Origin: Comamonadaceae bacterium
GTDB lineage: Bacteria > Pseudomonadota > Gammaproteobacteria > Burkholderiales > Burkholderiaceae_C
Assembly: GCA_021299875.1 (NCBI GenBank)
Contig: JAJTEW010000002.1
Span: 310,001-374,000, forward strand
Reading direction: 5' to 3'
Length of the DNA: 64,000 nucleotides
Both the position numbers and the translations under genes were made by a program. Shown one piece after another: positions 1-8,432 of the stretch (position 1 is the first letter of the stretch; each line of letters opens with the position of its first letter). Under the pieces are notes generated by a model that worked only from the letters and a program-made list of their open reading frames with translations, did not search any database and had not been told where the DNA came from.

Positions 1-2
1 GC

Positions 3-722
3 ATCCGGGACGCCAGCAACTTGGCTTGGAAACTGGACGCTGTGATGCGCGGCCTATCGGGCGATCATTTGCTCGACTCGTACACGGTTGAGCGGAAAAA
101 ACATGTCCGCACTGTTGTGGGGCACGCCAAATCGTTTGGGCTGATCATCGGTGAATTGGACGTGAACAAAGCCCGCGAACGCGACCGCATCTTGGAACAG
201 GATCTGAGGCTAGGCCGAGCGGAGACGATTCGGCAACGGTTTATCCCAGGACTGGAATCAGGTTTGTTGGCCCACAAGTCCAATGGCGAATTACAAACCG
301 GAGCGGGTGAATTGTTCATCCAGCCCTGGGTTCGGCAGGGGCAAGGCGATTGGCAACGGTTGGATGACTTGACCGGTCCGCGCTTTGTGGTCTTGGCCTC
401 ATCTCTAGACACATTGAGCGCATTGGATCCAGAATCACTGGGCATCATTCAGGCGATCGATGGCCGGTGTGTACTTGTGCAAGCTGGCACAGCTTCCGGC
501 CACGAATCACGAGACGCACACGCTACGCCCATCTTTGAAGAGCGCGACGGCCTGCTTACGCACTGGTTAGCGGCTTACCATGCGGTGGCAGTGATTGCAC
601 GCCCCGACAAATATGTCTATGGCATCGCACAAAATGCGCATCATTTGCGGCAATTGCTCCTAGAGCTCCGGGCCGCCTTGATCGAACCGGCGGTGCAGGG
701 CGATCGGGATGAACACGGATGA
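3..722 (+). CDS. FAD-dependent aromatic-ring monooxygenase, C-terminal part (partial)
   Basis: The gene runs in from before the window; the frame is open from base 3 and 239 residues are visible. The first residues, IRDASNLAWKL, are the end of the conserved FAD-phosphate-binding motif of class A flavoprotein hydroxylases (PheA/MhpA/TfdB type, usually 500-600 aa). These enzymes use NAD(P)H and O2 to hydroxylate phenolic substrates. What follows fits the variable C-terminal substrate and thioredoxin-like portion, ending in a helical segment near AQNAHHLRQLLLELR. It converges on a minus-strand operon with FAH- and VOC-family proteins, which suggests an aromatic catabolic locus. The substrate cannot be read from this fragment. 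The family call is good; a specific name such as MhpA would be a guess. Confidence 0.8.
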   Translation: MRDASNLAWKLDAVMRGLSGDHLLDSYTVERKKHVRTVVGHAKSFGLIIGELDVNKARERDRILEQDLRLGRAETIRQRFIPGLESGLLAHKSNGELQTGAGELFIQPWVRQGQGDWQRLDDLTGPRFVVLASSLDTLSALDPESLGIIQAIDGRCVLVQAGTASGHESRDAHATPIFEERDGLLTHWLAAYHAVAVIARPDKYVYGIAQNAHHLRQLLLELRAALIEPAVQGDRDEHG

Positions 723-781
723 TCAGGTCAAGCCCGAGAGCGCGGCCGCACTGCCGGCGATCAACACCATGAAGAGGGGCT

Positions 782-1741
782 TCACTGTTGCGGAATATTG
801 GCTTCCTGCACAACTTTTTTCCATTTGCCAATTTGCGTTTGCACATATTGCTTCATCTCCAAGCCACTGGCGGATGGGCTGGCCAGGCCACCTGTCCCTT
901 CGAGCTGCTTGACGACGGCAGGATCTGCCAAGACTTTGAGCGTGGCGGCATGGATCTTTTGTGCCACTGGGGCGGGCAAGCCTTTGGGACCCGCAAGCGC
1001 TGTCCAAGAGTTGACATCAAAGTCCTTGACCGTTTCACGCAAGGGAACAACGCCAGGCAAAAATGGAGAGGGATCCACCGAGGTGACCCCTAAAGCGCGC
1101 AGTTTTCCGCTGTCGATCTGCCCTTTGGTCACGGTCACGGAATCGAACATGAGGTCAACCCTGCGAGTGAGCACATCTTGCAGCGGTGCGGCACCCCCTC
1201 GGTATGGAATGTGGTTCATTTGAACGCCCGCCAGCGACTGAAACAGCTCACCCGACAAGTGCTGGGTGGAGCCAACACCTACAGAGCTGTAACTCACGGT
1301 CCCCGGCTGGGATTTGGCAACGCGCACCACATCGCCAACGGTCTTGAACGGACTGTCGCTGGCAGTTGCGAGAACAAAGGGGAAGCGCGTCACCATCGAC
1401 AACCAATCAAAATCTTCCACGGGGTCAAAGCTTTGTGATTTGTACATGGCGGCCGATACCGCATGCCCTCCTGTGAGCAAAATCAAGGTGTAGCCATCTG
1501 GACGAGCTCGCGCAACGGCCGCACTGGCCAAGTTGCCGCCAGCCCCAGTCCTGGCCTCGACAACCACCGGCTGTCCCAATTCACGGGACAAACCCTGGGC
1601 CATGATGCGTGCAATCGTGTCGGCATTTCCCCCTGCGGCAAAGCCTTGTACGAGGGTGATGGGTTTGTCGGGAAAAGCTTGCGCCACAGCCAGTGGCATG
1701 CCGATCAGGGTCGAGAAACAAAAAAGGGCCGTGCGAATCAT
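782..1741 (-). CDS. Bug/TctC-family tripartite tricarboxylate transporter binding protein
   Basis: The protein has 319 aa with a Sec signal peptide (about residues 1-21, ending AVAQA), then the FPDKPITLVQGF start typical of mature Bug (TctC) periplasmic binding proteins. Other family marks are GGNADTIARIMAQ, VVVEARTGAGGNLA and IPYRGGAAPLQDVL. Bug proteins bind carboxylates or aromatic acids. Many lack TctAB membrane partners nearby, and none are visible here. It is the last gene of a minus-strand operon, 35 bases after the VOC gene, so its ligand may be a substrate or product of that pathway. That is inference. Length and all motifs are normal for the family. Confidence 0.9.
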   Translation of the reverse strand: MIRTALFCFSTLIGMPLAVAQAFPDKPITLVQGFAAGGNADTIARIMAQGLSRELGQPVVVEARTGAGGNLASAAVARARPDGYTLILLTGGHAVSAAMYKSQSFDPVEDFDWLSMVTRFPFVLATASDSPFKTVGDVVRVAKSQPGTVSYSSVGVGSTQHLSGELFQSLAGVQMNHIPYRGGAAPLQDVLTRRVDLMFDSVTVTKGQIDSGKLRALGVTSVDPSPFLPGVVPLRETVKDFDVNSWTALAGPKGLPAPVAQKIHAATLKVLADPAVVKQLEGTGGLASPSASGLEMKQYVQTQIGKWKKVVQEANIPQQ

Positions 1742-1776
1742 GTGTATCTCCTGGCTTGTTTTAGATGACTGCAGCT

Positions 1777-2349
1777 TTAGGCTTGAGGCCGCTCATAGCC
1801 TGAAGCTGCTCCGAAAACGGTATGACGCTGTGACCAGTCGTGGGTCTTATCCCAAAGCGCCAACACCTCTGGCGCCTCATCCACAAACTGCTGCAGTCTG
1901 ACCGTATCGTGGCAAGTGCGTGCGGTCAGTTCCAATCGGTGTCCCGATGGATCGAAGAAATAAATGGAGGTGATGAAGTCGTCATGGTTGGTGGGACCCA
2001 CCACGTTCAAGCCCTTCGCTTGAAGTTCCAGTTTGGCATTCATGAGGGTGGGGACATCCTGAACTTCAAAAGCAAAGTGCTGAATCCATCCAGGGGTACT
2101 GGGATCCCGACCTGATTTCTCGCCCTCGTCGAGGGGGCATTCAAAAAAAGCAATGTTGCTGCCGTCTTCCATCTCCAGAAAGATGTGCACATGGGGGCTG
2201 TATTTGCCGGTCGATGGCACGTGGTCCTCGCCCATGGCGTGAGAAAATTTCAAGCCCAAAATCTGGGTGTAGAAGTCCACGGTCTCTTTGGCATCAGCGC
2301 AGCGAAAAGCCGCATGGTGTAGTTTCTTGCAAAGCATAGGATTTCCCAT
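1777..2349 (-). CDS. VOC-superfamily protein (extradiol dioxygenase/glyoxalase fold)
   Basis: A 190-aa protein with two beta-alpha-beta-beta-beta modules of the vicinal oxygen chelate fold. Likely metal ligands are a His in KLHHAAFRC near residue 11, the His of IQHFAFEV near residue 90 and the Glu of GHRLELTA near residue 137. This His/His/Glu pattern is shared by type I extradiol dioxygenases, glyoxalases and related lyases, so the reaction cannot be fixed from sequence alone. The start codon touches the stop codon of the NIPSNAP gene upstream, so the two are probably co-translated. Its operon partners (FAH hydrolase, NIPSNAP) and the convergent ring hydroxylase make ring cleavage or a nearby step plausible. 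Confidence 0.82.
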   Translation of the reverse strand: MGNPMLCKKLHHAAFRCADAKETVDFYTQILGLKFSHAMGEDHVPSTGKYSPHVHIFLEMEDGSNIAFFECPLDEGEKSGRDPSTPGWIQHFAFEVQDVPTLMNAKLELQAKGLNVVGPTNHDDFITSIYFFDPSGHRLELTARTCHDTVRLQQFVDEAPEVLALWDKTHDWSQRHTVFGAASGYERPQA

Positions 2350-2706
2350 TCAGGTGTTTGTCTTGATTTCAGCGCCATCAGGCAGAGCTTGCCACGTTGG
2401 CGTAAAAAAAGCAGTGGGGGTCAGGATGCGCGATTCCTGCCTGACGAGCAGAGGCATCATTTTTTGAACGTAGGCCTTGAAATCCGGATCCGCCAACAGC
2501 GCCGCACGCCGCTCGCTCCGCTCCTTGAGGTCTTCATAGGCCCACAAATGAATGACCTGATTGAGTTCACCAATTTCGCTGCTGTAGTAGCCCACCAAAC
2601 GGCCGAGGATACGCTGCTGAATCACAAAACCCTCGGATTGGTAGAGCGCCAAATAGTCCCGCAATTTGCCAGGATGGGTGGTGTAAGTGCGCAATTCGAT
2701 CAACAT
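2350..2706 (-). CDS. NIPSNAP-family protein
   Basis: A 118-aa protein beginning MLIELRTYTTHPGKL, the standard opening of bacterial NIPSNAP proteins (a dimeric alpha-beta barrel of the ABM-like superfamily). It also has the family's HLWAYEDLKERSERRAAL segment. The frame stays open upstream, but the start at 2706 begins with the conserved residues and lies 7 bases after the FAH gene stop, so it is preferred. Bacterial members often sit in aromatic or other catabolic operons with no known reaction. It lies between the FAH and VOC genes with no intergenic space, which implies a linked role. Confidence 0.85.
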   Translation of the reverse strand: MLIELRTYTTHPGKLRDYLALYQSEGFVIQQRILGRLVGYYSSEIGELNQVIHLWAYEDLKERSERRAALLADPDFKAYVQKMMPLLVRQESRILTPTAFFTPTWQALPDGAEIKTNT

Positions 2707-2713
2707 GGGTCTG

Positions 2714-3694
2714 TCATCCTTTGGCCACTGCGTTGTCGATGGCACCAAACAAAGAGGCACCTTGTGCGTCCAACATGTCGATGCGAATGCGGTCTCCCAC
2801 TTTCAGCCAAGGCGTTGTCGCTTTACCGTCGCGCAATTCTTCATCCGCACGCTTTTCAGCCAAGCATGCATAACCTGTTTGGCTGTCCAGGTTGGATACC
2901 GCCCCAGCACCAATGATGGTTCCCGCGCTCAAGGAGCGGGTGCGTGCCGCGTGAGCAATCAGTGTGGGGTAGGTGAAGAACATGTCTCGCCCGGTGTTGG
3001 CGCACCCCATGGGGCTGCCATTGATGAAAGACAAGATGGGCATGTCCAGCTTTTCGCCGTCCCAAAACTGGCCCAACTCATCGGGGGTCAGGGCCACAGG
3101 GGAGAAAGCGCTGGTGGGCTTGGCTTGCATGAACCCAAAACCCTTGGGCAACTCGGTACGTGTGAGGGTGCGCAAGGTGTAATCGTTCAGCAACATCAAC
3201 ATTTTGATGTGGCGGCCGGCCTCACTGGCAGGCGTTCCCATGGGCACATCATCGACCACGACCGCAAGCTCAGCCTCGTAGTCAAGCCCCAAGGTCTCAT
3301 CCGTGATCAACATCGGTTCGCGCGGACCGATAAAACGGTCTGACAAGCCTTGGTACATGAGTGGCTCGGTTTTGTAGTTGGGGGGCATCTCAGCACCCCG
3401 TGCCTTGCGTGCTTTTTCCATGTGGTGCAAATAAACGGACCCATCCAAAAACTGAAATGCACGCGGAAAGGGGCTGGCCAACAGTGCCGGGTCGACTGTG
3501 AAAGAACCGTCCACAGTGCCCAACTCCAGTTGGGCCGCCACAGACTTCAGCAATGGTTCCACCTGCGCCCATCGCTCAATGGCTTCTTGCATCGTGCCTG
3601 CGATGTGCGCCACCTTGACGCCGCGAGAAAGATCACGGCTCACAACGATGAGCGCGCCATCCCGTCCTCCTTGATTCAGGCTTGCCAATTTCAT
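2714..3694 (-). CDS. Fumarylacetoacetate hydrolase (FAH) family protein
   Basis: First gene of the operon, 326 aa. It has the FAH-fold elements: YQGLSDRFIGPREPM near the substrate pocket, LDYEAELAVVVDD with the metal-binding Glu cluster, and GCANTGRDMFF further on. Such enzymes hydrolyse, decarboxylate or isomerise beta-diketo or oxo acids from aromatic degradation, using Mg2+ or Mn2+. The start at 3694 (MKLASLNQGGRDG) is chosen because GGAG lies about ten bases upstream and MKLAS is the usual N-terminus; the longer open frame is not conserved-looking. Specific activity (fumarylpyruvate, fumarylacetoacetate or acylpyruvate) is undetermined. About 280 bases upstream of it, up to the S58 peptidase gene, hold no supported gene. 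Confidence 0.85.
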   Translation of the reverse strand: MKLASLNQGGRDGALIVVSRDLSRGVKVAHIAGTMQEAIERWAQVEPLLKSVAAQLELGTVDGSFTVDPALLASPFPRAFQFLDGSVYLHHMEKARKARGAEMPPNYKTEPLMYQGLSDRFIGPREPMLITDETLGLDYEAELAVVVDDVPMGTPASEAGRHIKMLMLLNDYTLRTLTRTELPKGFGFMQAKPTSAFSPVALTPDELGQFWDGEKLDMPILSFINGSPMGCANTGRDMFFTYPTLIAHAARTRSLSAGTIIGAGAVSNLDSQTGYACLAEKRADEELRDGKATTPWLKVGDRIRIDMLDAQGASLFGAIDNAVAKG

Positions 3695-3971
3695 GCCGTC
3701 AGTCTCCATAGGGGTGTTCACCCACATTCTTATGCGACCCTGAAAAATGTCCGTCTTGATTTCCACTCGGTGGAAATAAATTGAGGCATGCTGACCGAAA
3801 CTGGATGAGCGGCCACCTGAAGCGCAGGCAATGGCGAGGTCAAAGTCCAGGGGGCAGTGAAAGCTGTACAAACTGGAATTCTTTGGTCAACAGTTCAAGT
3901 CTGTCATGCCCTACCATTTCAATCCACAACTCAGTCCACTTTCCACCGAATGGGCTTTGTCGTTTTTGGGC

Positions 3972-4979
3972 TCAGGCAGACATCTTCATGGCCGCAGGCA
4001 CAACGCCATTGAGGGTCGTGATGCCCCGAGCCTGACGGATGGCATCCACAGTGGCCAGTGCTGTGGCTTCGGCGGCCATCACGGTGAGCAGCATGAGGTC
4101 TGGCGGGCTGGTTTCGGTGCCGGTAGCCAAGGCAAACAGGGTGTCGCCGTCCAGCGTGGTGTGCGCGGGGCGGATGCTGCGGGCCAGGCCGTCGTGGGCG
4201 CTCATGGCCAGGCGCTTGGCTTGAGCCTTGGTCAGGGTGGCGTTGGTGGCGACCACGCCAATGGTGGTGTTGGTGCCAGCCACGGGGCGCTTGCCGCGCT
4301 CGCCCGCCAGCAAGGCGCGTTGGGTGTCCAGCAAGTTATGCCCATCGACCGTGCGCGCACCGGCCAACACCTGGCCTGTGGCCGGGTCGATCACATCGCC
4401 CACCGCGTTGCAGGCCAACATGGCACCCACTACCCAGGGGCCCACGCGAACACTCGCGTTGCCGATGCCGCCTTTCATGCAGCGGTCCAAGCCAAACAGT
4501 TTGCCCACGCAGGCACCTGCGCCAGCGCCCACATTGCCTGCAGTGGGTGTGCTTGTCGATGCCGCTTCGCAAGCGGCATAACCGGCCTCAGCGTTCGGGC
4601 GGGCTTTGGGGTTGTCGCCCTCGCGCACCACGGGCAAGTCGAACAGCACGGCGGCGGGCACGATGGGCACGCGGCCATGGCCGGTTTCAAAGCCGATGTT
4701 GCGCTCTTCCAGCCAGCGCACCACGCCTGTGGCGGCGTCCAAACCAAAAGCGCTGCCGCCACTCAGGACCACGGCGTGCACTTTGTCGACCAAGTTGGCC
4801 GGGTCCAGCAAATCGGTCTCACGGGTGCCCGGCGCAGCCCCGCGCACATCCACCGCGCCCACGGCACCGCTGGGGGCCAGCACCACCGAGCAGCCCGTGA
4901 GTCTTTCGCTCAAGGTGAAGTGACCGACCAGCAGGCCTGGCACGTCGACGATGGATCCAAAGGTTGGTGTGCTTGGCAT
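3972..4979 (-). CDS. P1/S58-family self-processing peptidase (DmpA/NylC-like)
   Basis: A 335-aa Ntn-hydrolase of the DmpA/NylC family. These enzymes cut themselves once to expose an N-terminal Ser or Thr nucleophile and then act as aminopeptidases or amidases. Visible marks are VPGLLVGHFT at the start, VVLSGGSAFGLDAATGV near residues 70-86, GNVGAGAGACVGK near 148-160, and the probable cleavage site Asn237-Thr238 in AGTNTTIGVVAT, the same Asn/Thr pair used by NylC. The start at 4979 has GGAG upstream; an ATG at 5015 would add 12 residues. No partner genes are adjacent, so the natural substrate is unknown. Confidence 0.88.
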   Translation of the reverse strand: MPSTPTFGSIVDVPGLLVGHFTLSERLTGCSVVLAPSGAVGAVDVRGAAPGTRETDLLDPANLVDKVHAVVLSGGSAFGLDAATGVVRWLEERNIGFETGHGRVPIVPAAVLFDLPVVREGDNPKARPNAEAGYAACEAASTSTPTAGNVGAGAGACVGKLFGLDRCMKGGIGNASVRVGPWVVGAMLACNAVGDVIDPATGQVLAGARTVDGHNLLDTQRALLAGERGKRPVAGTNTTIGVVATNATLTKAQAKRLAMSAHDGLARSIRPAHTTLDGDTLFALATGTETSPPDLMLLTVMAAEATALATVDAIRQARGITTLNGVVPAAMKMSA

Positions 4980-5107
4980 GTTCAAGGTGTCTCCGTCATG
5001 GATAGCATGTGTCATGTGGTGTGAGGATAACGTTTGAGGCAAGACCAGGGCTCCTCCCGCCAGGTCATTTAATTGCGACAGCACCCAGAGCGCCCTCAAA
5101 AGCTTGC

Positions 5108-5113
5108 TATAAT
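5108..5113 (+). promoter_or_regulatory. -10 element of tRNA-Arg promoter
   Basis: A perfect TATAAT lies 12 bases before the mature tRNA 5' end. No convincing -35 hexamer is seen at 16-18 bases upstream. Confidence 0.5.
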
Positions 5114-5125
5114 CAAGGGCATGAT

Positions 5126-5202
5126 GCGGCTGTAGCTCAGCTGGATAGAGTACTTGGCTACGAACCAAGGGGTCGTGGGTTCGATTCCTGCCAGCCGCAC
5201 CA
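5126..5202 (+). tRNA. tRNA-Arg (ACG)
   Basis: A 77-nt cloverleaf with encoded CCA. The acceptor stem GCGGCTG (5126-5132) pairs with CAGCCGC (5192-5198), followed by discriminator A and CCA. The anticodon stem CTTGG/CCAAG encloses loop CTACGAA, giving anticodon ACG, which decodes CGN arginine codons after A-to-I editing. A T-loop TTCGATT is present. A strong terminator follows directly. Confidence 0.96.
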
Positions 5203-5210
5203 AAAACAAG

Positions 5211-5243
5211 AAAGCCCACAACGAAAGTTGTGGGCTTTTTCTT
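5211..5243 (+). terminator. Rho-independent terminator after tRNA-Arg
   Basis: A perfect 12-bp stem AAAGCCCACAAC/GTTGTGGGCTTT with a GAAA tetraloop is followed by a T-rich tract. It ends the tRNA transcript 8 bases after CCA and lies just upstream of greB. Confidence 0.9.
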
Positions 5244-5256
5244 TGGGTCAACGACC

Positions 5257-5802
5257 ATGAGCCAAGCCAATCTTGAAGAATTAGATGACGAAGAATTGGG
5301 CTTGCCCGCCTTGCCTGCGGGTGCGCGCAATTACATGACCCCTCAAGGCTATGCGGCCATGAGAGCCGAGTTGTTTGCCTTGATCGATGACGAACGCCCT
5401 CAAGTGGTCGAGGTGGTGCATTGGGCCGCCAGCAACGGCGATCGCTCCGAAAACGGGGACTACCTTTACGGCAAAAAAAGACTGCGTGAAATCGATCGCC
5501 GAATCCGTTTTCTAACGCGTCGGCTGGAGTTGGCTGAAGTCGTGGATCCGGCGGTACACCACGGAAGCGACCAGGTGTTCTTTGGCGCCACCGTGACGTA
5601 TGCCGAAGCCTCGGGCCGTGAGCGCCAAGTGACCATCCTGGGCGTCGACGAGGCTGACAGCTTGAAAGCTGAAGTCAGCTGGGTATCGCCGATTGCCCGC
5701 ACCTTGCTCAAATCACGGGAAGGCGACGAGCTCAAACTCCTCACCCCCTCAGGCGTGCTGCGCATTGAGGTTTTGAAAGTGTCCTACCCCAGTCCGGCGT
5801 GA
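5257..5802 (+). CDS. greB: Transcription elongation factor GreB
   Basis: GreB (181 aa) binds the RNA polymerase secondary channel and stimulates cleavage of backtracked RNA. The N-terminal coiled coil contains the GreB signature WAASNGDRSENGDYLYGKK with the acidic tip residues, followed by KRLREIDRRIRFLTRRLE. The C-terminal FKBP-like domain begins near FFGATVTYAE and ends with SPIARTLLKSREGDEL. The start ATG at 5257 is preferred over one at 5230, which would lie inside the tRNA terminator stem. An unusual acidic extension (LEELDDEELGLPALPAG) precedes the coiled coil compared with E. coli GreB. It converges with spoT, with 9 bases between the stops. Confidence 0.93.
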   Translation: MSQANLEELDDEELGLPALPAGARNYMTPQGYAAMRAELFALIDDERPQVVEVVHWAASNGDRSENGDYLYGKKRLREIDRRIRFLTRRLELAEVVDPAVHHGSDQVFFGATVTYAEASGRERQVTILGVDEADSLKAEVSWVSPIARTLLKSREGDELKLLTPSGVLRIEVLKVSYPSPA

Positions 5803-5811
5803 ACCCACCGG

Positions 5812-8082
5812 TCAATGGGCCAGATTGCCTTTTTGGGCTTGCCGTTCTGCCGTGATGACCGAGGGAGTGCGTTTGAGGTGTCGCAACACCTGTTCAAGGT
5901 GGCTTGTGTCCCGCACGGCAATGACAAACTTCAACTCAGCCGTGTCTTGGGGGGTCTCTTGCCCCATGTCCACATGGACGATGTCTGTCTCGGCGCTGGC
6001 CATGGCGCCTGCAACCCGCGCCAACACGCCCTGGCCGTTGACCACGGTGACGGTGATGGCGGTTTCAAAGCTGCGGCTCAGTTCATCCGACCATTCCACG
6101 CCAATGAAGCGCTCACTGTCTTTGTGTTCCAGTTTGCGGGCCGTGGCGCAGTCTCGGGTGTGCACAGCCAAGCCTTCGCCACGACCCAAATAGCCCACGA
6201 TGTCGTCGCCTGGCAAAGGACGACAGCACCTCGAAAACACCACAGAGGCGTTTTCGCTGCCATCCAAAATGATCGCGCCTTGAGAAATCGACTCGTGCGC
6301 CGTGAAGCGTTCTCGTGTCATCAAAAGCGGATCGGGTTTTTGACCCATTTCAGACAACAAGGCGGTCAGGCGTTTGGCTACGATGGTGGCGATGCGTTTG
6401 CCCAAGCCAATGTCCATCAACAAATCTTGGCGATTGCGGTTGCCGGTGAAACGCAACAACTTTTCCCAAAGGGCATGGTGCGCATCGTCGGGTGCGGGCA
6501 ACTGGTGGATGCCTTCTGCACGCAGTGCCTGTGACAAGAGTTTTTCGCCCAAGCCCACCGACTCGGTTTGGGCCATGGTCTTGAGGTGATGGCGAATTTT
6601 GGAGCGCGCGCGTCCCGTGCGAACAAAACCCAACCAAGCGGGATTGGGGGCGGACACAGGGGCAGTGATCACCTCGACCACATCGCCGTTTTTCAGTTCT
6701 GTGCGCAAGGGCACTTGGTCGCCATTGATGCGGGCCGCCATCGCGCGGTCGCCCACCCGGCTGTGGATGGCATACGCAAAATCGACCACGGTGGCCCCAC
6801 GAGGCAGGGCCATGATCTGGCTCTTGGGAGTGAAGACATAAACGGCATCGGGGAACAGGTCGACCTTGACGTGGTCCCAAAATTCGGCGGCATCGCGGGT
6901 TTCTTTTTGAATGTCGAGCAGCGATTGCAGCCACTGCGTACCCAATCGTTCCGATTGGGCGCTGGCCGACTCGTGCTCTTTGTAAAGCCAGTGCGCCGCG
7001 ACACCCGATTCGGCCACCAAGTGCATGGCCTCGGTGCGCATTTGAAACTCCACGTTCACACCCGAAGGCCCCACCAGGGTGGTGTGCAGCGACTGGTAGC
7101 CGTTGACTTTGGCAATCGCGATGTGGTCCTTGAACTTGCCGGGCACCGGCTTGTAAATCTGGTGCAAAAAACCCAAAGCGGTGTAGCAGTCGGTGACCGA
7201 GGGGACGATGACCCGAAAGCCGTAGATGTCGGTCACCTGGGCAAAACTCAGGTGCTTCTCGTCCATTTTTTTATAGATGGAGTAAAGCGTTTTTTCGCGG
7301 CCACTGATGCGCACCTCCATCTTGGATTGGGCGAATACGGCCTCCACATCGGTCTGCACCTTTTGGATGAGGTCACGGCGCCGGTTGCGCGCGCGCGCCA
7401 CGGCCTTAGACAGAACCGCGTAACGCCACGGCAGCAAATGCTTGAAGGACAGGTCCTGCAGCTCGCGGTAAATCTGGTTCAGGCCCAAACGGTGGGCAAT
7501 GGGGGCATAAATCTCCAGCGTCTCGGCCGCGATGCGGCCCCATTTGCTGCGCGGCATGTCCGACATGGTGCGCATGTTGTGGGTGCGGTCAGCCAGCTTG
7601 ATGAGGATGACGCGCACATCGCGTGCCATGGCCAACAGCATCTTGCGAAAAGACTCGGCTTGGTTTTCTTCTCGGGTGTTGAATTCCAGCTTTTCCAACT
7701 TGGTCAGGCCATCCACCAATTCCGCAACGGCCGAGCCAAAACGCTCGATCAGCGCCATTTTGGTGATGCCGCAGTCTTCCATGGCGTCGTGCAGCAAAGC
7801 TGCTGCCAGCGCTTGCGCGTCCAGCTTCCATTCGGTGCACAAACCCGCGACCGCGATGGGGTGGGTGATGTAGGGCTCACCGCTTTTGCGCATCTGACCC
7901 AGGTGGGCTTCGTCGGCAAACTTGTAGGCGCGCCGCACCATGTCGGTGTCGGTTTCGTTCAGGTAGCCCAGTTGTGCTTCCAGCACCGCAAAGCTGGCGG
8001 CTGCGGCATTGGCAGCGGCCGGGTCCAACAGCTTGACGCGGCTGGGACTGGCTTTGGGGATTTTGGGCATCACGGCACTCAT
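5812..8082 (-). CDS. spoT: Bifunctional (p)ppGpp synthetase/hydrolase SpoT
   Basis: A 756-aa stringent-response enzyme in the RelA/SpoT family. The domains run in order. The HD hydrolase has intact metal residues (YITHPIAVA, LLHDAMEDCG, KLADRTHNMRT). The synthetase follows (DIYGFRVIVPS, VNGYQSLHTT, VEFQMRTEAMH). A TGS domain starts near VYVFTPKSQIMALPRG. After the helical and zinc-finger-like region (FSRCCRPLPGDDIVGYLGRG), an ACT domain closes the C-terminus. Because the HD motif is intact it should both make and destroy (p)ppGpp. It lies downstream of rpoZ on the same strand but behind a terminator, as in many proteobacteria. An in-frame ATG four codons downstream is an alternative start. 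Confidence 0.95.
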   Translation of the reverse strand: MSAVMPKIPKASPSRVKLLDPAAANAAAASFAVLEAQLGYLNETDTDMVRRAYKFADEAHLGQMRKSGEPYITHPIAVAGLCTEWKLDAQALAAALLHDAMEDCGITKMALIERFGSAVAELVDGLTKLEKLEFNTREENQAESFRKMLLAMARDVRVILIKLADRTHNMRTMSDMPRSKWGRIAAETLEIYAPIAHRLGLNQIYRELQDLSFKHLLPWRYAVLSKAVARARNRRRDLIQKVQTDVEAVFAQSKMEVRISGREKTLYSIYKKMDEKHLSFAQVTDIYGFRVIVPSVTDCYTALGFLHQIYKPVPGKFKDHIAIAKVNGYQSLHTTLVGPSGVNVEFQMRTEAMHLVAESGVAAHWLYKEHESASAQSERLGTQWLQSLLDIQKETRDAAEFWDHVKVDLFPDAVYVFTPKSQIMALPRGATVVDFAYAIHSRVGDRAMAARINGDQVPLRTELKNGDVVEVITAPVSAPNPAWLGFVRTGRARSKIRHHLKTMAQTESVGLGEKLLSQALRAEGIHQLPAPDDAHHALWEKLLRFTGNRNRQDLLMDIGLGKRIATIVAKRLTALLSEMGQKPDPLLMTRERFTAHESISQGAIILDGSENASVVFSRCCRPLPGDDIVGYLGRGEGLAVHTRDCATARKLEHKDSERFIGVEWSDELSRSFETAITVTVVNGQGVLARVAGAMASAETDIVHVDMGQETPQDTAELKFVIAVRDTSHLEQVLRHLKRTPSVITAERQAQKGNLAH

Positions 8083-8122
8083 GGCATCAATGTAACGTAA
8101 GCCATGGGGTGCTTGGAAAAAG

Positions 8123-8157
8123 CCAAAAAAAAGCCCCTCGATGGGGCAATTTTTTGG
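8123..8157 (-). terminator. Terminator between rpoZ and spoT
   Basis: On the minus strand, GCCCC-ATCGA-GGGGC is followed by a run of eight T. Flanking A and T tracts on both sides make it nearly symmetrical. It lies 44 bases after the rpoZ stop, so spoT probably also has its own promoter. Confidence 0.8.
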
Positions 8158-8161
8158 TGGT

Positions 8162-8185
8162 CAAAACCGGTTTCAACCGGTTTTG
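8162..8185. repeat. Inverted repeat downstream of rpoZ
   Basis: CAAAACCGG/CCGGTTTTG is a perfect 9-bp stem with a 6-base loop, between rpoZ and the terminator. It may add to transcript 3'-end stability. Confidence 0.6.
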
Positions 8186-8200
8186 GCCTTGGGGTTCATT

Positions 8201-8401
8201 TCAGGACACGCGTTTGAGCATTTCGATGCCGACTTTGCCCGCTGCGATCTCGCGCAAAGCGGTCACGCCGGGTTTGTTTTTGCTCTCAATGCGTGCGGTG
8301 TGGCCTTGGCTGAGCATGCGTGCGCGGTAGGTGGCAGCCAAAACCAGCTGAAAGCGGTTCGGGATTTGTTCCAGGCAGTCTTCAACGGTGATGCGGGCCA
8401 T
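8201..8401 (-). CDS. rpoZ: RNA polymerase omega subunit
   Basis: A 66-aa omega subunit that helps fold the beta-prime subunit and, with it, forms one ppGpp site on RNA polymerase. It begins [12 protein letters not shown] and has the family core [16 protein letters not shown] and [16 protein letters not shown]. The open frame extends further upstream, but 8401 matches the conserved start. It lies 31 bases after gmk, in the common gmk-rpoZ-spoT order. Omega is usually 65-90 aa in this group, so this is normal. Confidence 0.95.
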   Translation of the reverse strand: MARITVEDCLEQIPNRFQLVLAATYRARMLSQGHTARIESKNKPGVTALREIAAGKVGIEMLKRVS

Positions 8402-8432
8402 GATGTTTTCCTTGAGAATTTCTGTGCGGGAT

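Noticed and set aside
6568..8100. Plus-strand open frame of 510 codons
   Set aside because: Antisense of spoT; no recognisable domain and biased composition.
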